Below are positions 1 to 8,893 of a stretch of 34,438 nucleotides of DNA, piece after piece. The translations under genes were made by a program, and so were the position numbers. The first letter of the stretch is position 1; the number at the start of each line of letters is the position of its first letter. The stretch covers positions 1 to 34,438 of the forward strand of contig JAQXEE010000147.1 of NCBI GenBank assembly GCA_029251005.1, written 5' to 3'. The DNA comes from Flavobacteriales bacterium. Its GTDB lineage: Bacteria > Bacteroidota > Bacteroidia > Flavobacteriales_C > GCA-002722245. The notes beneath the pieces are model-generated. The model searched no databases and had not been told where the DNA came from. It saw only the letters and a program-made list of their open reading frames with translations.

Positions 1-7
1 CCCTACG

Positions 8-3000
8 TTATTTATTCTCCGAGCACCACTTACGAGCATTATCGAAAGCTTCTAACCAAGGTGAAACTTCGTCGTTACGATCAGCTGGGTAGTTTGCCCA
101 GTTCCATGGGAAGATTGAACGTTCAGCGTGTGGCATCATCACTAAGTGACGTCCGTCGGTTGATGTCATCATTGCTGTGTTGTAATCCGATCCGTTTGGA
201 TTGGCAGGGTAAGCTGCGTGTCCGTATTTTCCAACGATGTTGTATTCTTGTTCAGAATATGGTAAGTTGAATTTTCCTTCACCGTGAGCGGCCCAAATAC
301 CTAATGTACTTCCGGCTAATGAACCTAACATTACCGAGTTGTTTGTCTGAATTTCAACACTTGTAAAGTTACATTCGAACTTTTGAGAGTCGTTGTGTAA
401 CATCTTAGGTTTTTCTTCATGATCAGGATTGATTAATCCTAGCTCAACAAATAACTGACAACCGTTACAAACTCCTAAACTTAATGTATCTTCTCTTGCG
501 AAGAAATCTTTAAGCGCTTTGTTTGCTTTTTCATTGTATAAGAAAGCTCCAGCCCAACCTTTGGCAGAGCCTAAAACATCCGAGTTAGAAAAACCTCCAA
601 CAGCGGCAATCATTTGAATACCCGTTAAATCTTCACGACCAGATATTAAATCCGTCATGTGAACATCCTTCACATCAAATCCTGCTAAGAATAAAGCGTT
701 TGCCATTTCACGCTCAGAGTTAGAACCTTTTTCACGAATAACAGCAGCTTTTGGTCTTGCACCAGAAAAATCTGGTTTAACTCCTTTGAAAGCTTCGTTG
801 AAGTTAAAGTTTAATGCTTGTTTTTTATAGTTGTCGAAACGTAGCGTTGCTTGATCAACACCCGATTGTCTTTGGTCCAATAAGTAAGAAGTTTCGTACC
901 AGATATCTCTTAATTGAGAGATATGGAAAGCGTTATTCCAGTCACCGTTTTTCACTTTTACAAACTCACCAGCAACTGCTTTACCAATTTTGAAAAACTC
1001 AATGTCAGCGTTGTTCAATACCGCCTCAACGGCAAGTGGTTGATCCGATTGAAAAACTAAACCACTATTTTCAGCAAATAATACTTTTATGGCATCGGCT
1101 TCACCTAGAGCAGTTAAGTCGATTTCTGCGCCTAAATTATTATCGGCGAAACACATTTCCAATAGGGCAGTGATTAAGCCACCTGCAGAAACATCATGAC
1201 CAGCAGTAAGCAATCCTTTTTTGATTAAATCCTGAACTGCGTTAAATGCATTTCCGAAGAAAGTATCGTTTAATATAGATGGTGTTTCAGAACCCAACTT
1301 ATTTAAAGTTTGAGCGAATGACGAACCTCCTAATTTAAAAGTATCTTGAGATAAGTTGATATAGAAAATTTCATTTCCTTCAGCCTTGCTAAATACAGGC
1401 TCAACAACTTGTTTAATATCGTCACAATGTCCAGCAGCAGAAATAACAACAGTACCCGGAGAAATAACCTCCATGTCCTTGTACTTTTGCTTCATACTTA
1501 ATGAATCCTTTCCAGTTGGAACATTGATTCCTAAGTTGATAGAAAAGTCCGATACTGCCTGAACAGCTTTATATAAACGAGCGTCTTCACCTTCGTTTTT
1601 ACAAGGCCACATCCAGTTTGCCGAAAGCGAAACCGATTTTAATTTATCTTGTAATGGTGCCCAAACTATGTTGGTTAACGACTCTGCAATGGCGTTTTTA
1701 GACCCTGCAACAGGATCAATCAATCCTGAGATTGGAGCATGACCGACTGAATTGGCGATTCCTTCTTTACCATTATAATCTAGTGCCATAACACCAACAT
1801 CATTTAACGGTAATTGTAAAGGACCTGCACATTGTTGTTTCGCAACTTTACCAGTTACACAACGATCAACTTTGTTGGTTAACCAATCTTTACAAGCAAC
1901 AGATTCTAATTTAAGAACAGCTCCTGTATATTCTAATATTTTATCAGCCGAATATTCCAAACCAGCGTAATCTCTTACAACTGTATTATCTGTCATAACC
2001 GTTTTAGGAGAAGAACCAAACATGTCGTTTAATTCTAAATCCATTGGCTTTTCACCTGTAGTAGACGATTCGAATGTAAATTTACCGTCTCCAGTAACTT
2101 CACCAACTGTATGCATAGGAGAGCGTTCACGATCGGCAACTTTTTGTAATTGCTCAACATGTTCTGCTTTGATTACTAATCCCATTCTTTCTTGAGACTC
2201 GTTTCCGATAATCTCTTTTGCAGATAGGGTAGGATCTCCAACAGGTAAGGCATCTAAATCAATTTTACCGCCTTTATTATCCACTTCTACTAATTCCGAT
2301 AAACAGTTTAAGTGTCCACCAGCACCGTGATCATGAATGGAAACAATTGGATTAGCACCTGTTTCAATCATTCCACGAATAGCATTCATGGCTCTTTTTT
2401 GCATTTCAGGGTTTGAACGTTGAATTGCGTTTAATTCAATTCCGCTTTCAAATTCACCTGTGTCAGCCGAAGAAACAGCAGCTCCACCCATTCCAATTCG
2501 GTAGTTTTCACCACCCAATAAAACAACTTTATCTGTTACGTTTGGAACGTCTTTTAACGCTTCCTCTCTTTTACCATAACCGATACCACCGGCTTGCATG
2601 ATTACTTTATCAAATCCTAACTTACGAGCGTCTTCTTCATGTTCGAATGTTAAAACAGATCCTGTAATTAAAGGTTGTCCGAATTTATTTCCGAAATCAG
2701 AAGCACCGTTAGAAGCTTTGATTAATATATCCATAGGAGTTTGGTACAACCACTCTCTTTCTTTCATTCCGTTTGATTCCCAAGGACGATTTTCGTTTAA
2801 CCTTGAATAAGACGTCATATAAACCGCTGTTCCTGATAATGGTAAAGAACCTTTACCACCCGCTAAACGGTCTCTAATTTCACCTCCTGATCCTGTTGCG
2901 GCTCCATTAAATGGTTCAACAGTGGTAGGGAAATTATGTGTTTCTGCTTTTAAAGAAATAACCGAGTTGATTTCTTCTTCTTGGTAAAAATCAGGTTTGT

Positions 3001-3682
3001 CTGCCGATTTAGGGGCGAACTGCGTGATTTTTGGACCTCCAACAAACGCAACGTTATCGCTGTAAGCAGATACGATTGTATTGGTGTTTTCGGAAGATGT
3101 CTTTTTGATTAATTTAAAAAGGGAAGTTGGCATTTCTTCACCATCGATAACGAAAGTTCCGTTAAAGATCTTGTGACGACAGTGCTCTGAATTAACTTGT
3201 GAGAATCCGAAAACTTCCGAATCCGTTAGTTTTCTTCCTAATTTCTTTGCTAAACCATCTAAGTAATCAACCTCTTCAGTGTTTAAGGCTAAACCTTCTT
3301 GTTGGTTATATGCAGCGATATCTTCGATGTCCATCACAGCTTCAGGTTTGATTTCAAACGTGAAGATGTCTTGATTTACATCATTGTACTTATGTTGTAA
3401 CATCGGATCGTAATCCTTACTGTCTGTATCAATCGCTTGGAATTCTTCAATTCGAATAATTCCGTCAACACCCATGTTTTGAGTAATTTCAACAGCATTG
3501 GTACTCCAAGGCGTAATCATGGCAGCACGAGGTCCTACAAAGGAACCTTCTATTGTTGAATCCTTAACGACCTCAACGTCACCAAATAACCAGTTTAATT
3601 TTGAAACATCTGCAGTTGCAATTGCTTGAACAGTTTGAACGGCAAATACCTTTTGTGAAGGATTTCCAAAGAATGTAATCAT
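8..3682 (-). CDS. purL: Phosphoribosylformylglycinamidine synthase, large single-chain type
   Basis: Catalyses the ATP- and glutamine-dependent conversion of FGAR to FGAM, the fourth step of purine synthesis, in the cytoplasm. The 1224-residue product is the large type that joins the PurS-like, synthetase and glutaminase parts in one chain (the E. coli enzyme is about 1295 residues). The order seen is a PurS-like N-terminus (about 1-140), a linker with NSEHCRH at 164-170, two AIRS-like halves, and a class I glutaminase from about residue 975. The glutaminase nucleophile is Cys1072 in GVCNGC, with His1185 and Glu1187 in the C-terminal HAERS motif. The gene is complete: its TAA lies at 8-10, just inside the window edge. 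A TAnnTTTG -7 box 19 bases upstream supports the ATG at 3682. It appears monocistronic as far as the window shows, with no other purine gene nearby. Confidence 0.98.
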   Translation of the reverse strand: MITFFGNPSQKVFAVQTVQAIATADVSKLNWLFGDVEVVKDSTIEGSFVGPRAAMITPWSTNAVEITQNMGVDGIIRIEEFQAIDTDSKDYDPMLQHKYNDVNQDIFTFEIKPEAVMDIEDIAAYNQQEGLALNTEEVDYLDGLAKKLGRKLTDSEVFGFSQVNSEHCRHKIFNGTFVIDGEEMPTSLFKLIKKTSSENTNTIVSAYSDNVAFVGGPKITQFAPKSADKPDFYQEEEINSVISLKAETHNFPTTVEPFNGAATGSGGEIRDRLAGGKGSLPLSGTAVYMTSYSRLNENRPWESNGMKEREWLYQTPMDILIKASNGASDFGNKFGQPLITGSVLTFEHEEDARKLGFDKVIMQAGGIGYGKREEALKDVPNVTDKVVLLGGENYRIGMGGAAVSSADTGEFESGIELNAIQRSNPEMQKRAMNAIRGMIETGANPIVSIHDHGAGGHLNCLSELVEVDNKGGKIDLDALPVGDPTLSAKEIIGNESQERMGLVIKAEHVEQLQKVADRERSPMHTVGEVTGDGKFTFESSTTGEKPMDLELNDMFGSSPKTVMTDNTVVRDYAGLEYSADKILEYTGAVLKLESVACKDWLTNKVDRCVTGKVAKQQCAGPLQLPLNDVGVMALDYNGKEGIANSVGHAPISGLIDPVAGSKNAIAESLTNIVWAPLQDKLKSVSLSANWMWPCKNEGEDARLYKAVQAVSDFSINLGINVPTGKDSLSMKQKYKDMEVISPGTVVISAAGHCDDIKQVVEPVFSKAEGNEIFYINLSQDTFKLGGSSFAQTLNKLGSETPSILNDTFFGNAFNAVQDLIKKGLLTAGHDVSAGGLITALLEMCFADNNLGAEIDLTALGEADAIKVLFAENSGLVFQSDQPLAVEAVLNNADIEFFKIGKAVAGEFVKVKNGDWNNAFHISQLRDIWYETSYLLDQRQSGVDQATLRFDNYKKQALNFNFNEAFKGVKPDFSGARPKAAVIREKGSNSEREMANALFLAGFDVKDVHMTDLISGREDLTGIQMIAAVGGFSNSDVLGSAKGWAGAFLYNEKANKALKDFFAREDTLSLGVCNGCQLFVELGLINPDHEEKPKMLHNDSQKFECNFTSVEIQTNNSVMLGSLAGSTLGIWAAHGEGKFNLPYSEQEYNIVGKYGHAAYPANPNGSDYNTAMMTSTDGRHLVMMPHAERSIFPWNWANYPADRNDEVSPWLEAFDNARKWCSENK

Positions 3683-3701
3683 TGCATCGAAATTTATGGT
3701 G

Positions 3702-3709
3702 CAAAAATA
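3702..3709 (-). promoter_or_regulatory. -7 box of the purL promoter
   Basis: Read on the minus strand this is TATTTTTG, an exact match to the Bacteroidota -7 consensus TAnnTTTG, 19 bases before the purL ATG. A TTG that could serve as the -33 element lies at 3733-3735 (minus strand), with a 23-base spacer, at the long end of the usual range. The untranslated leader would be only about a dozen bases. Confidence 0.6.
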
Positions 3710-3821
3710 AAGCTTTTTAAGAGGGAAAACTACAATTAGGATTGAGGTTTATTAACAAAGTATGAAAATTATTAAAAACCCAAAAAAACAATATCATAGC
3801 AATGGTTTTTTAACAGTCTGA

Positions 3822-3986
3822 GTATTCGTCAAAGCTTTGAATATTCAAGATGCGGTAGTTGGTGACGGATTGAACAAATATCAATTTATAATTAAGAAAA
3901 TACTACTGGATTTAATTTTACTAAACGTTTATTTTAGCGTTTTTCAGCAAACTTTTACAAGTACAGCTTCTGGTGATGAAATTTAA
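3822..3986 (+). pseudogene. Possible remnant of a secreted-protein N-terminus
   Basis: A 54-codon open frame without an ATG (TTG codons at 3837 and 3870) ends at a TAA. Its second half reads IIKKILLDLILLNVYFSVF and then QQTFTSTASGDEI. This is a lysine pair, a hydrophobic core and a segment very like the mature start of many Bacteroidota secreted proteins (QTFTSTASG...). The methionine expected before KKILL is replaced by isoleucine codons and the frame stops soon after. A decayed gene for an exported protein would explain this, but a chance open frame in AT-rich DNA is also possible. Confidence 0.25.
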
Positions 3987-4193
3987 GTTCTCAATCGTGT
4001 GTTTTTGAAATCACTAAAGAATCTTATTAAGAATGATTAATTCGGTTGATTAATTGTACTAGTTATTTATTTTTAACACAAACGTTTTCGAGCTAAATAT
4101 CTTTACCTCTAAAGAGTGAATTATAGTTTTTATCTCATAACAACAATGCAGTTCATTTCTAAATTAAAAATCCCTTTTGTTAGTCTTTACTAT

Positions 4194-4748
4194 CTAATCT
4201 TCTAAGTTTGTCTGGACTACAGAAAGAACTTTGCCAAACGTATAACCTAAGCCTAACCTGAATTTATTTCTAGCAGTGTCAAATTTAAGAAGGTAACTAC
4301 ATCTTTTAAATTGATGGCATATTCCGAAATCCATACCAAATACGAATCTGTAAGGAGCTGAGTCAAAATATATTTTGTAATTACCGTTGTTGTAATAATG
4401 TAAAAAGTCAAACTCAGGACCATAATAAAATTTCCCGCCAGCATTAACCGAAACCGTATGATTTCCTTTTTTAAATAAAGAATAACTACCGCCTAGATTT
4501 CCATTATAAAGATTAAATACTCCGAATTTAGATATGTTTACAACTTGATATTCTTGATAGTTTTGGTAAAAAAAAGCGAGTCCTAGTTGTATTCCGAATG
4601 ACGGGCTGAATTTGTAAATGGCTTCAATACCTGGTGAATAAACAAATTTTGATTGTCCGTAGGTAAGCCAAACAGAAGTTGTGTTGGAAAACCCTTTCAA
4701 ACCTAAAAGGATAAAACAGATTATGACCAGTATTTTAATCTTCTTCAT
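4194..4748 (-). CDS. Small outer-membrane beta-barrel-like protein
   Basis: I do not recognise a named family. The 184-residue product begins with a Sec signal peptide (MKKIKILVIICFILLG, cleavage probably after about residue 21). It continues as short alternating polar/aromatic strands separated by turns, such as YSPGIEAIYKF, FGIQLGLAFFYQ and FRFGLGYTF-like segments near the end, which is the look of an 8-stranded outer-membrane barrel. Its ATG lies inside the end of the upstream CotH-like gene (14-base overlap), so the two are almost certainly co-transcribed and translationally coupled. It probably sits in the outer membrane; whether it acts with the CotH-like lipoprotein is inferred only from the overlap. 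Confidence 0.75.
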   Translation of the reverse strand: MKKIKILVIICFILLGLKGFSNTTSVWLTYGQSKFVYSPGIEAIYKFSPSFGIQLGLAFFYQNYQEYQVVNISKFGVFNLYNGNLGGSYSLFKKGNHTVSVNAGGKFYYGPEFDFLHYYNNGNYKIYFDSAPYRFVFGMDFGICHQFKRCSYLLKFDTARNKFRLGLGYTFGKVLSVVQTNLED

Positions 4749-5994
4749 CGATTAAATTATTGATTTTTTCTTGCATGAAATCGTTGCGCTCATTGTTAAA
4801 CTGAATCAGCTGATTTATTTTTTTATTCCAATTGTGCTTCGTGATTGTGTTCCATTTTTTTTGATGTCTAGTATATTCATATTCAATGTTTTCCATTAAA
4901 TTTTTAATTATATGCTTTACCCTTTCTTTTTCGAATACATAGTCAATAAAATAGGCGTATCTCTCAAGGAATTCATCTTTAAATTTATCATTTTTAATCA
5001 TTTGGTTAAATAGGAAAAATCCCGATCGATGATCGCCTGCTAAATCTCCTAACCAGAATTCATTTACCTTGTTTAAATTAAAGCCTAGGTCAGTATCGTA
5101 AATAATCCAAGTCCATTTCCTAAACTCATAAGTAGTTCTATCTCTCCACCATTTTACGTTATTTTCTAATTGATCACCATTTGCAATGTAAGTTTGAGTG
5201 ATAATATAGTCCATGTAACTCTCTACATTGATTTTTTCGGAAAGCTCTTCAAAGTTCTGATCGTCTTTTAAATCGTTGTTTTGAACAAAATGAATGACCT
5301 CATCTAAAAATAAATTGGTACTTCCGTCATCTGCTTTAGGAGATTGTTCATTCCCTTCTAAAATATCAACGTATTCTTCATTAACGTTGTAGGTGTATTT
5401 AAAGTGGTGAGGAGTTATCATATCCCGCATGTTGTAAATTCCCCAGTAATCGTTGTTTAAATAAACAGCGCTGGGTTTGTAGTTTTGTATTTCGGCTGCA
5501 GTAAACTCTTTTATTATTTGTGTGATGGTGGCATCCTTAATATGGGTGATTCCAAAATCGTTGCCTGAATTCCTTAAAAACAATCGTTTGTAATTATTAG
5601 CTGACTCTTCGCCGAAAAAAGGGTAGTCTGTATTTTTTTCTCCATATTCTTTACGCCAATAAATTCCAATAGACTTCATCGCGTTTGATCGAGTACAGTT
5701 TCCTTTTATTTTAAATCCAACTTTGTTAATATTTGTTTTTTCTCCATTTTGACTTAAAGTTAATTCTGCTGGAAATTCCCAGTTTTGATTATAGTTGGCA
5801 ATGGAGTTGCAGTTTCCTAATGCTATCCCATTATTACCAATCACAAATAGTCCCGAATCCGGAGACCATAAATAGTCTTCATTTATGGTGATTTGAATTA
5901 CTGTGATATCATGATCTAATTTCTCAAGTATTTGCTTTTTATTACAAGAAGCAAAAAAAAGCATAAAAATTATTAGGGGGTAAAATATTTGCAT
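4735..5994 (-). CDS. CotH kinase family lipoprotein
   Basis: CotH proteins are atypical secreted protein kinases first known from spore coats; many bacterial homologues have no known target. This 419-residue protein has a lipoprotein signal (lipobox FFASC, Cys17), so it should be anchored in an envelope membrane. CotH-like blocks are visible: KIKGNCTRSNAMKSIGIYW (about 93-111), the RLFLRNSGNDFGITHIKDA block (about 137-155), YWGIYNMRDMI (about 183-193), VDILEGN, and YDTDLGFNLN (about 297-306), where Asp residues of a kinase-like active site are expected. It overlaps the next gene by 14 bases. No exact -7 box was found upstream. The family call is firm; kinase activity and substrate are not shown by the sequence. 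Confidence 0.85.
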   Translation of the reverse strand: MQIFYPLIIFMLFFASCNKKQILEKLDHDITVIQITINEDYLWSPDSGLFVIGNNGIALGNCNSIANYNQNWEFPAELTLSQNGEKTNINKVGFKIKGNCTRSNAMKSIGIYWRKEYGEKNTDYPFFGEESANNYKRLFLRNSGNDFGITHIKDATITQIIKEFTAAEIQNYKPSAVYLNNDYWGIYNMRDMITPHHFKYTYNVNEEYVDILEGNEQSPKADDGSTNLFLDEVIHFVQNNDLKDDQNFEELSEKINVESYMDYIITQTYIANGDQLENNVKWWRDRTTYEFRKWTWIIYDTDLGFNLNKVNEFWLGDLAGDHRSGFFLFNQMIKNDKFKDEFLERYAYFIDYVFEKERVKHIIKNLMENIEYEYTRHQKKWNTITKHNWNKKINQLIQFNNERNDFMQEKINNLIDEED

Positions 5995-6625
5995 TACTTA
6001 GCGTGTAATATCCTATCAAGAGTTTATCTTGTAAAGGTAAACAAGTTTATTATCTCATCTATTAAAAATTTTCAACTAATTGAAAATGAGTTTATTTTAT
6101 AATAATTATATAGTTTTTATTTAAGTATATACGGAGTGTGTTCGTTCATTCTGCTGACTCGCTGGCATTGGTTTTACTCCGATCGTGAACTGATATTATA
6201 AGTTGGAAGTAAAATAAGATGTGTTTTACGAAATTATTGGTAGGTTTTTAAGGAATAGCAAAGATAATTGGTTCTTCTAAATAATTGTATTTGCTCCTGG
6301 AGTTTACTAAACCAGCACTAAGAATGTCGGGTTTAACTTAGAAAATATTTTTCATCTAACTGAATATTGATTTATGGACTGTAACTGTTCGGTTTTGTTT
6401 CAGGTAACATAACAAATGCAATACTTTTAAAAGACACACTAATTTATCTTTAGGAGGTTTTATCCTTGGTATAAAGTCTATCAATTAAGATAATAAACCT
6501 CGATATACAAAATACGTATTCAAAAAAACACTCTTATTAACCTTCACAGGTGAACAAGCTTAAAGATTATAAGTAACCATCCAAAGTCATCGGCGTAGTA
6601 CTATTAAACCTAACTCGACAAACTT
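5995..6625. other. Intergenic region between the CotH-like gene and the MORN protein gene
   Basis: About 630 bases between divergent genes, so it should hold both promoters, but no exact TAnnTTTG box was found for either. The nearest is TACCTTTA for the minus-strand gene near 6036. A short GC-richer island around 6130-6190 stands out from the AT-rich surroundings. No supportable gene was seen. Confidence 0.5.
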
Positions 6626-7657
6626 TTGAAACATATACTCTCCATTTTTTTATTGCTGTCTTTAGTAAGTTCCTCATTTGCTCAAATTATAATAGATTAC
6701 AACGACCCTCTAGCCAATGGCAAACTAATTCTACAAGTCAGAAATGACGAGGTGAAATATATTTGTCCCGAGATAATGGTCGAAAAAGGCTTGATGATTC
6801 CTTGTGATAATCAACCTGTTGTTTCTTATAATTACTTTATTAAAAGAGATGTTATCGATAGTAATTGGCTGAATGATGTTTTGCGAGTGTATGATGAATT
6901 TATTGATGTGTCAGGAGCTGAAGGTAAAACACCTTGGTTAAATTTTGAGAAGAAGGCAAGTCATTCAAATAAAGAAGATTTTACAAGTAAAGATCAAAAA
7001 ACAGGTATCACTTACCGCCATCATGAAACAAGGAAGCATTTAATTGGATATACAATTGCTAACCCTAGAAAAAAGGTTTTTAACGATGAAAAAAAGTTTC
7101 AACTTCACTACGATTGGGAAGAAATGATAAAAGGGAAGTTTGAGTCATTTTATTTAGATGGCTTAAAGAGATTTCGGCATAAATATGAGATTCATAGAAT
7201 CATGTCTATGGATAAAAATATAGAGGAAACTAGACTGGCATCAGCAAGTGATGTTAGAATTGTAGGATCTATAGATTCTTATTACCCCAATGGAAAAAAG
7301 AAAACAGTAGTTACATATATCGACCGACTTATAGCTGTAAAAGCAGAAGAAGATGTAGAAAGAAAAGTAACAAAAATAGTTAGAAATGGAGTTAAGTCCG
7401 AGTATTATAAAACAGGAAAACTTTTTAGTAGAGGTAACTTTAGTTTAAAAGGAATAGAAGGTAAACTTGAGTACTTCAGCCCTAAAGGTGTTGTAATTAA
7501 AGTAGAAAATTATAAATCCGGAGTTTTAAATGGAAAAGTAACTGAATACTATATTAGTGGCACCATCAAATCTAAAGGAGTATACAAAAATGGTCAAAAG
7601 ATTGGTGATTTAGTGGAATTTGATGAAGACGGCAATAAAATAAATGTAGCTGAATAG
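6626..7657 (+). CDS. Secreted MORN-repeat (YwqK-like) protein
   Basis: The 343-residue product has a signal peptide (MKHILSIFLLLSLVSSSFAQ), an N-terminal region of unknown fold (about 21-210) and a C-terminal set of MORN/YwqK-like repeats (about 218-336). The repeats are of the type YYPNGKKK, YYKTGKLFSRG, YFSPKG and YYISGTIKSKG, each followed by a G-containing hairpin. YwqK-like repeats form beta-hairpin stacks; such proteins are often labelled antitoxin only by distant similarity, and nothing here suggests a toxin partner. The start codon is TTG: no in-frame ATG lies upstream of the signal peptide, and the next Met would remove it. The protein is probably periplasmic or surface-exposed. A second MORN protein lies at 29485-31068. 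Confidence 0.8.
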   Translation: MKHILSIFLLLSLVSSSFAQIIIDYNDPLANGKLILQVRNDEVKYICPEIMVEKGLMIPCDNQPVVSYNYFIKRDVIDSNWLNDVLRVYDEFIDVSGAEGKTPWLNFEKKASHSNKEDFTSKDQKTGITYRHHETRKHLIGYTIANPRKKVFNDEKKFQLHYDWEEMIKGKFESFYLDGLKRFRHKYEIHRIMSMDKNIEETRLASASDVRIVGSIDSYYPNGKKKTVVTYIDRLIAVKAEEDVERKVTKIVRNGVKSEYYKTGKLFSRGNFSLKGIEGKLEYFSPKGVVIKVENYKSGVLNGKVTEYYISGTIKSKGVYKNGQKIGDLVEFDEDGNKINVAE

Positions 7658-7700
7658 TTGCAATTATATATTTTAGAAGACACTTTTTCAATAAGTTTTT

Positions 7701-8891
7701 TTAGAGTATTACCTTTAATTCACGACCAACCATTTCAAAAGCTATTAATGCTTTATTAAGTTGTTCGATTGAATGAGCGGAAGATAGTTGCACTCTTATT
7801 CTTGCCTTTTCTTTTGGTACTACAGGAAAGCAAAAACTAATGACGTAAACTCCATGATCTAATAGTTTTTCAGCGAATTCTGCTGCGAGTTGAGCATCAT
7901 AAAGCATAATGGGGACAATAGGGTGTGTACTTGGAATAATATCAAATTTTAACTCCATTAATTTTTTTCTGAAATACAACGTATTCTCTTCTAACTTTTC
8001 GATTAGAGTTGATTGCTTATCCAGTATTTTTATTATCGAAATGCTCGTGCTTGCAATCATAGGAGCGAGCGAGTTAGAAAATAAATACGGTCTTGATTTT
8101 TGCCGAAGTAATTCAATTATTTCATTGTTCGCTACTGTAAAGCCGCCACTGGCACCTCCAAGTGATTTTCCAAAAGTCCCTGTTAAAATATCAACTCTTC
8201 CAATAACTCCGCAATACTCTATGGAGCCTCTACCTGATTTTCCAATTACTCCTGTGGCATGAGAATCATCAACCATTACTAGTGCATTATATTTATTAGC
8301 CAAGTCACATATCCCTTTGAGATTGGCAATTATACCGTCCATTGAAAATACACCATCCGTTGCAATTAATATTCTTCTTGCTCCTAAAGCTTGCTGTAAC
8401 TTAGTTTCAAGATCCTCCATATTGTTGTTCTTGTAGCGATATCGTTTTGCCTTACACAATCGAATTCCGTCAATAATGGAGGCATGGTTTAGCTCATCAG
8501 ATATAATAGCGTCGTTTTCGTTTAAAAGTGGTTCAAAGAGGCCTCCATTTGCATCAAAAGCAGAAGAATAGATGATTGCGTTCTCAAATCTTAAAAAGTC
8601 CGATAATTTATGCTCTAATTCTTTATGAATAGCCTGCGTTCCACAAATAAACCTAACAGAAGATAACCCGTATCCCCATTTTTCTAGAGCACCAATTGCA
8701 TTCTTGATAATTGTTTTATTTGATGAGAAACCAAGGTAATTATTAGCACATAAGTTAAGCACATCAACATTTGACTTAGTTGAAATTAAATCAGATTGTG
8801 GGGTACTCATTGTTCGTTCTGATTTATATAAGCCTTGCTTTTTCAAGTCACTTATTTCGTTAGATATCTCCTTAATTATGTCTTTTATCAT
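7701..8891 (-). CDS. kbl: Glycine C-acetyltransferase (2-amino-3-ketobutyrate CoA ligase)
   Basis: A PLP enzyme that cleaves 2-amino-3-ketobutyrate with CoA to glycine and acetyl-CoA, the second step of threonine catabolism. The 396-residue length matches E. coli Kbl (398) and identity is high along the whole chain: CANNYLG at 48-54, SVRFICGTQ at 78-86, NHASIIDG at 135-142, DDSHATG at 208-214, and the PLP lysine Lys242 in GTFGKSLGG. These signatures separate it from the related BioF and serine palmitoyltransferase. It starts two bases after the stop of the upstream dehydrogenase, so the two enzymes form one operon and hand over an unstable intermediate. Confidence 0.95.
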   Translation of the reverse strand: MIKDIIKEISNEISDLKKQGLYKSERTMSTPQSDLISTKSNVDVLNLCANNYLGFSSNKTIIKNAIGALEKWGYGLSSVRFICGTQAIHKELEHKLSDFLRFENAIIYSSAFDANGGLFEPLLNENDAIISDELNHASIIDGIRLCKAKRYRYKNNNMEDLETKLQQALGARRILIATDGVFSMDGIIANLKGICDLANKYNALVMVDDSHATGVIGKSGRGSIEYCGVIGRVDILTGTFGKSLGGASGGFTVANNEIIELLRQKSRPYLFSNSLAPMIASTSISIIKILDKQSTLIEKLEENTLYFRKKLMELKFDIIPSTHPIVPIMLYDAQLAAEFAEKLLDHGVYVISFCFPVVPKEKARIRVQLSSAHSIEQLNKALIAFEMVGRELKVIL

Positions 8892-8893
8892 AG

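Larger units (their letters stand above)
3683..4193. other. Intergenic region between the barrel-protein gene and purL
   Basis: About 510 bases with no convincing gene. It holds the purL promoter, a 12-base perfect palindrome TCAAAGCTTTGA around 3830-3841, and a 54-codon open stretch (3822-3986) that may be a gene remnant and is listed separately. The rest is AT-rich and stop-rich in all frames I read. Confidence 0.6.

Noticed and set aside
8-3682. purL truncated at the window edge
   Set aside because: A TAA stop is present at 8-10 and the C-terminal glutaminase motif is complete.
6626-7657. YwqK-like MORN protein as part of a toxin-antitoxin system
   Set aside because: It has a signal peptide and no toxin-like neighbour; the antitoxin label comes only from distant repeat similarity.
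7701-8891. Kbl as BioF or serine palmitoyltransferase
   Set aside because: SVRFICGTQ, FDANGG and YRYKNN blocks and the adjacent tdh are specific to Kbl.
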